A DNA stretch of 64,000 nucleotides from Planctomycetota bacterium (GTDB taxonomy: Bacteria; Planctomycetota; Planctomycetia; Planctomycetales; Planctomycetaceae): assembly GCA_022600195.1 (NCBI GenBank), contig JAHZKX010000047.1, forward strand, positions 1 to 64,000, given 5' to 3'. The notes under the pieces are model-generated. The model saw only the letters and a program-made list of their open reading frames with translations. It had not been told where the DNA came from and searched no databases. Shown here in pieces: positions 62,032-64,000 of the stretch; within the stretch, counting starts at the first letter, position 1, and each line of letters starts with the position of its first letter. A program made the translations under genes and the position numbers.

Positions 62032-63132
62032 TTAACGTCCTGCTGTCCGGTTTTGTGGAAATGAACGAGTGTAGGGACGTTGTTGTGTCGCAGGTGTACC
62101 CGGTGAATTGGGAGGATTCTGAGGGCTGCGTTGTGCAGTTGGTCCACCCGCATCTGAAGCACCGGGAGCCTGACCGTTGGGAGCACTAATAGAACGTCCA
62201 TCGCTATCATATCCCTGACCGCCGCCCCAATCCGGATTCAGATATCCGCCAGAATTGAATCCGCCGTTACCACCACGGTTGTAACTGTTGTAATCACCAA
62301 CGCGCAAACCATTTTTATCAAATCGGTTCACACTACGGCTGGAACCATAATAACCCTCTATTACGAATGGTTTCTCAGGTTCTTTCTCTTTCACCTTTTC
62401 CGGCGTTTTTAATCCGAGGATTTCATACAACGTTGCTTTATCCGCATTGTTGATCGCTACGCCGCCGTTTCCCTTACCTTCGGGAGTATAGCTCATCGTA
62501 ATTTCACCGCGATCGCTGGCGAGAATCATGATATTGGCTTGTTCCGGCGTGAGTTCAAGTGTGACATTGGTTCCTCGTCTGGAACTGCTGTTTTGTGTGT
62601 AGCTGCGGTTAATCGCAATGACCTTCACTCCTTTGAATAAGGTCAGAGTCATCCCGCCATTCATACGTTTGTCGTTATTCAAGCCTGACGGAGTCATGTG
62701 GACATCAACATACTCTCCTGGTTTGATTAATCCATCAACGAGATCAACCGATGACTCAAGAGAGACAGAGATCGCCCGCATACCCGGTTCGACTTCAATC
62801 GGAGGCGTTTCACCTGCGGGGTAAAGTTGGCCAGTCGAAATGGGTGTGGCAGCCGGAATTTTCTCTTTGACAATTCGACCGACAATGACACGATTTGATG
62901 TCATCATTTCTGGTTTCAGATTTTTGATAGCGATAGGACCGAGTCCCAGGTGATCTTCAGTCACCAGAGTACCGGGCTCCAACTCACTAATCGCCATCGG
63001 GATGTTTCGAGTTGCCACAGGCGGTGTTTCGTCTTTTCCCGCCAGTAATCTTTTTCCGATATAGGCAGCAATCAGAATTCCAAAGACACCAAACATCAAC
63101 AGTGTCACTTTTGCAGGGGTCAGGCTTTTCAC
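62032..63132 (-). CDS. cpaB: Flp pilus assembly protein CpaB (RcpC)
   Basis: About 366 residues. An N-terminal membrane helix (LLMFGVFGILIAAYIGKRLL) is followed by a SAF domain (IPMAISELEPGTLVTEDHLG, about 45-65) and the CpaB core (IVKEKIPAATPISTGQLYPA, PGMRAISVSLESSVDLVDGL, LELTPEQANIMILASDRGEI). The C-terminal 100 residues are glycine, asparagine and serine rich and disordered (YNSYNRGGNGGFNSGG). CpaB is a periplasmic partner of the pilus secretin. I choose GTG at 63132 because GGGAG lies 9 bases before it and the chain then begins MKSLTPAKV, as in other CpaB proteins; an ATG at 63186 with AGGAGG 4 bases upstream is the alternative. Confidence 0.85.
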   Translation of the reverse strand: MKSLTPAKVTLLMFGVFGILIAAYIGKRLLAGKDETPPVATRNIPMAISELEPGTLVTEDHLGLGPIAIKNLKPEMMTSNRVIVGRIVKEKIPAATPISTGQLYPAGETPPIEVEPGMRAISVSLESSVDLVDGLIKPGEYVDVHMTPSGLNNDKRMNGGMTLTLFKGVKVIAINRSYTQNSSSRRGTNVTLELTPEQANIMILASDRGEITMSYTPEGKGNGGVAINNADKATLYEILGLKTPEKVKEKEPEKPFVIEGYYGSSRSVNRFDKNGLRVGDYNSYNRGGNGGFNSGGYLNPDWGGGQGYDSDGRSISAPNGQAPGASDAGGPTAQRSPQNPPNSPGTPATQQRPYTRSFPQNRTAGR

Positions 63133-63236
63133 CGGATCAATCTCCCGTAACTTGATGAAGCAGAGAAATGACTCGGCTTCCAACATTCCCTCCTGTTAAA
63201 TCGTCGGAGGGCTACACGATTATTTTCCAATAAAAA

Positions 63237-63653
63237 TTACTCTCGAATCATTCTGGTTTCGGAGTATAAATTTTGTCCTTTTAAGTCATAGCCAATCGGC
63301 CAAAGCAGATTCGGAGAAGCCAGAGTCATCGGAATGCTGACAGCAACCGTGACCACATCACCTGAATTTTCTCCCATCTCAGTTTGAATGACTGCTCCCT
63401 GCCCCAGTTGTGGAGGCAGGATTTTCAGTACTTCTTGTTCAATATTTTGCTCGGTAACGCCGGGCAGTGTTGCCAGACGGGCACCAATTCGACTGGCTTC
63501 AACAACATCCGCACGTGCATAAAACAGGAGTGTAAACTCCAACAGTGCGAACATGACAATGCCAAAAATCGGTAACACCAAAGCAAGTTCCATGCTCAGG
63601 AAACCTGATCGTTTTGTTTGCTTTTTATGTTTTTGAATTCGTTTCAACTTCAT
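63237..63653 (-). CDS. TadE-like minor pilin
   Basis: A 138-residue TadE protein. The N-terminus is basic (KRIQKHKKQTKRSGFLS), followed by the conserved TadE motif with a glutamate five residues after the prepilin cleavage-like glycine (GFLSMELALVLPIFG). A long hydrophobic stretch (FGIVMFALLEFTLLFYA) and the EASRIGARLATLPG block are also typical of TadE. It is cleaved and assembled by the Tad system. It sits first or second in the operon, ahead of cpaB. Confidence 0.82.
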   Translation of the reverse strand: MKLKRIQKHKKQTKRSGFLSMELALVLPIFGIVMFALLEFTLLFYARADVVEASRIGARLATLPGVTEQNIEQEVLKILPPQLGQGAVIQTEMGENSGDVVTVAVSIPMTLASPNLLWPIGYDLKGQNLYSETRMIRE

Positions 63654-63706
63654 GGCAGAAATGCTTTCATCGATTTCTTAATACGATGGTTTTCCTTAAT
63701 TCATGA

Positions 63707-63964
63707 CTAATTGAGTACCACAGATTTAATAACCATCCAGGTAGTAACACTCCAGGTCGCTAATACAACAGGAAGTGCAAAAGGCATCAGGCCTCGTTTC
63801 TTTTTTTGTTCCATTGTTTCGGGCACATATTTTTTCTTCTTGCCTTTAAATGATTTGCCTGTTGCCAGATATTGTTCTTTTGTTTTTTTGGCTCCACGTC
63901 TGAATACACTCCATGCCAGGATCGTAAATGAACCGACTAGAACAAACAGCGTGCCTACTATCAT
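63707..63964 (-). CDS. Small two-helix membrane protein at the right edge, possibly longer
   Basis: At least 85 residues, MIVGTLFVLVGSFTILAWSV followed by a lysine-rich loop (KKTKEQYLATGKSFKGKKKK) and a second helix (LPVVLATWSVTTWMVIK). I do not recognise it. The frame stays open to the window edge (codons reading SIWLGFKATLAV before the ATG), so the true start may lie beyond 64000. It may be the first visible Tad-operon gene or an unrelated small protein. Confidence 0.5.
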   Translation of the reverse strand: MIVGTLFVLVGSFTILAWSVFRRGAKKTKEQYLATGKSFKGKKKKYVPETMEQKKKRGLMPFALPVVLATWSVTTWMVIKSVVLN

Positions 63965-64000
63965 GACGGCAAGCGTTGCTTTGAACCCTAACCAGATTGA

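Overview
The window looks like the chromosome of a planctomycete, probably Gimesia or a close relative. This is inferred from gene content: a DUF1501 protein with a Tat-like leader, a Bat-type VWA operon with a DUF4175-like coiled-coil protein, DUF1570 and Gfo/Idh/MocA proteins, a GldG-type ABC cluster, an Omp85/BamA barrel protein, gmhA/gmhB, and tetrahydromethanopterin C1 genes (fae, mtdB/mtdC-like, DUF447, beta-RFAP synthase, an ATP-grasp protein). No rRNA is present, so the genus cannot be fixed from this window.

Layout. 1-1.5 kb: the 5' tip of an IS3-family element, then gmhA-gmhB (heptose precursors for LPS). About 1.8 kb: tRNA-His with an encoded G-1. 2-8.7 kb: an SMP-30-like protein, a translationally coupled ECF sigma/anti-sigma pair, panC, a charged low-complexity protein and a thioredoxin-fold protein. 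9-14.4 kb: a three-gene ABC/GldG/DUF4340 operon. 14.8-20.4 kb: a SurA-type membrane protein divergent from topA. 20.4-23 kb: a topA-adjacent membrane protein and a retron. 23-28.4 kb: an M50 protease, an enolase-superfamily enzyme and the first C1 genes. 28.5-32.8 kb: a second ECF sigma/anti-sigma pair and bamA. 33-34.7 kb: two further C1 genes. 34.8-38 kb: a DUF1501 protein, a coupled pair of small genes and larC. 38-48.3 kb: the Bat-like operon. 48.6-57.2 kb: metabolic and surface proteins, including a sulfatase-fold protein that has lost its catalytic residues. 57.3-64 kb: a Tad/Flp pilus operon that runs off the right edge.

The most striking system is the retron at about 21.3-23.0 kb. Its reverse transcriptase has the retron NAxxH, YADD and VTG motifs. 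Immediately upstream lies an unannotated structured RNA with a 15-bp a1/a2 pairing, two msr-like hairpins, a candidate branching G directly after a1, and a long msd hairpin. A near-consensus promoter sits at the right distance, next to a perfect 13-bp tandem repeat. No recognised effector gene is beside it, and the RT carries about 100 extra N-terminal residues, so its toxic or effector partner is an open question.

Other points worth attention are an in-frame amber codon just before the Walker A motif of the Tad ATPase gene, an anti-sigma protein with a CxxCH motif at its extracytoplasmic C-terminus, and a 58-codon gene coupled to a small membrane protein.
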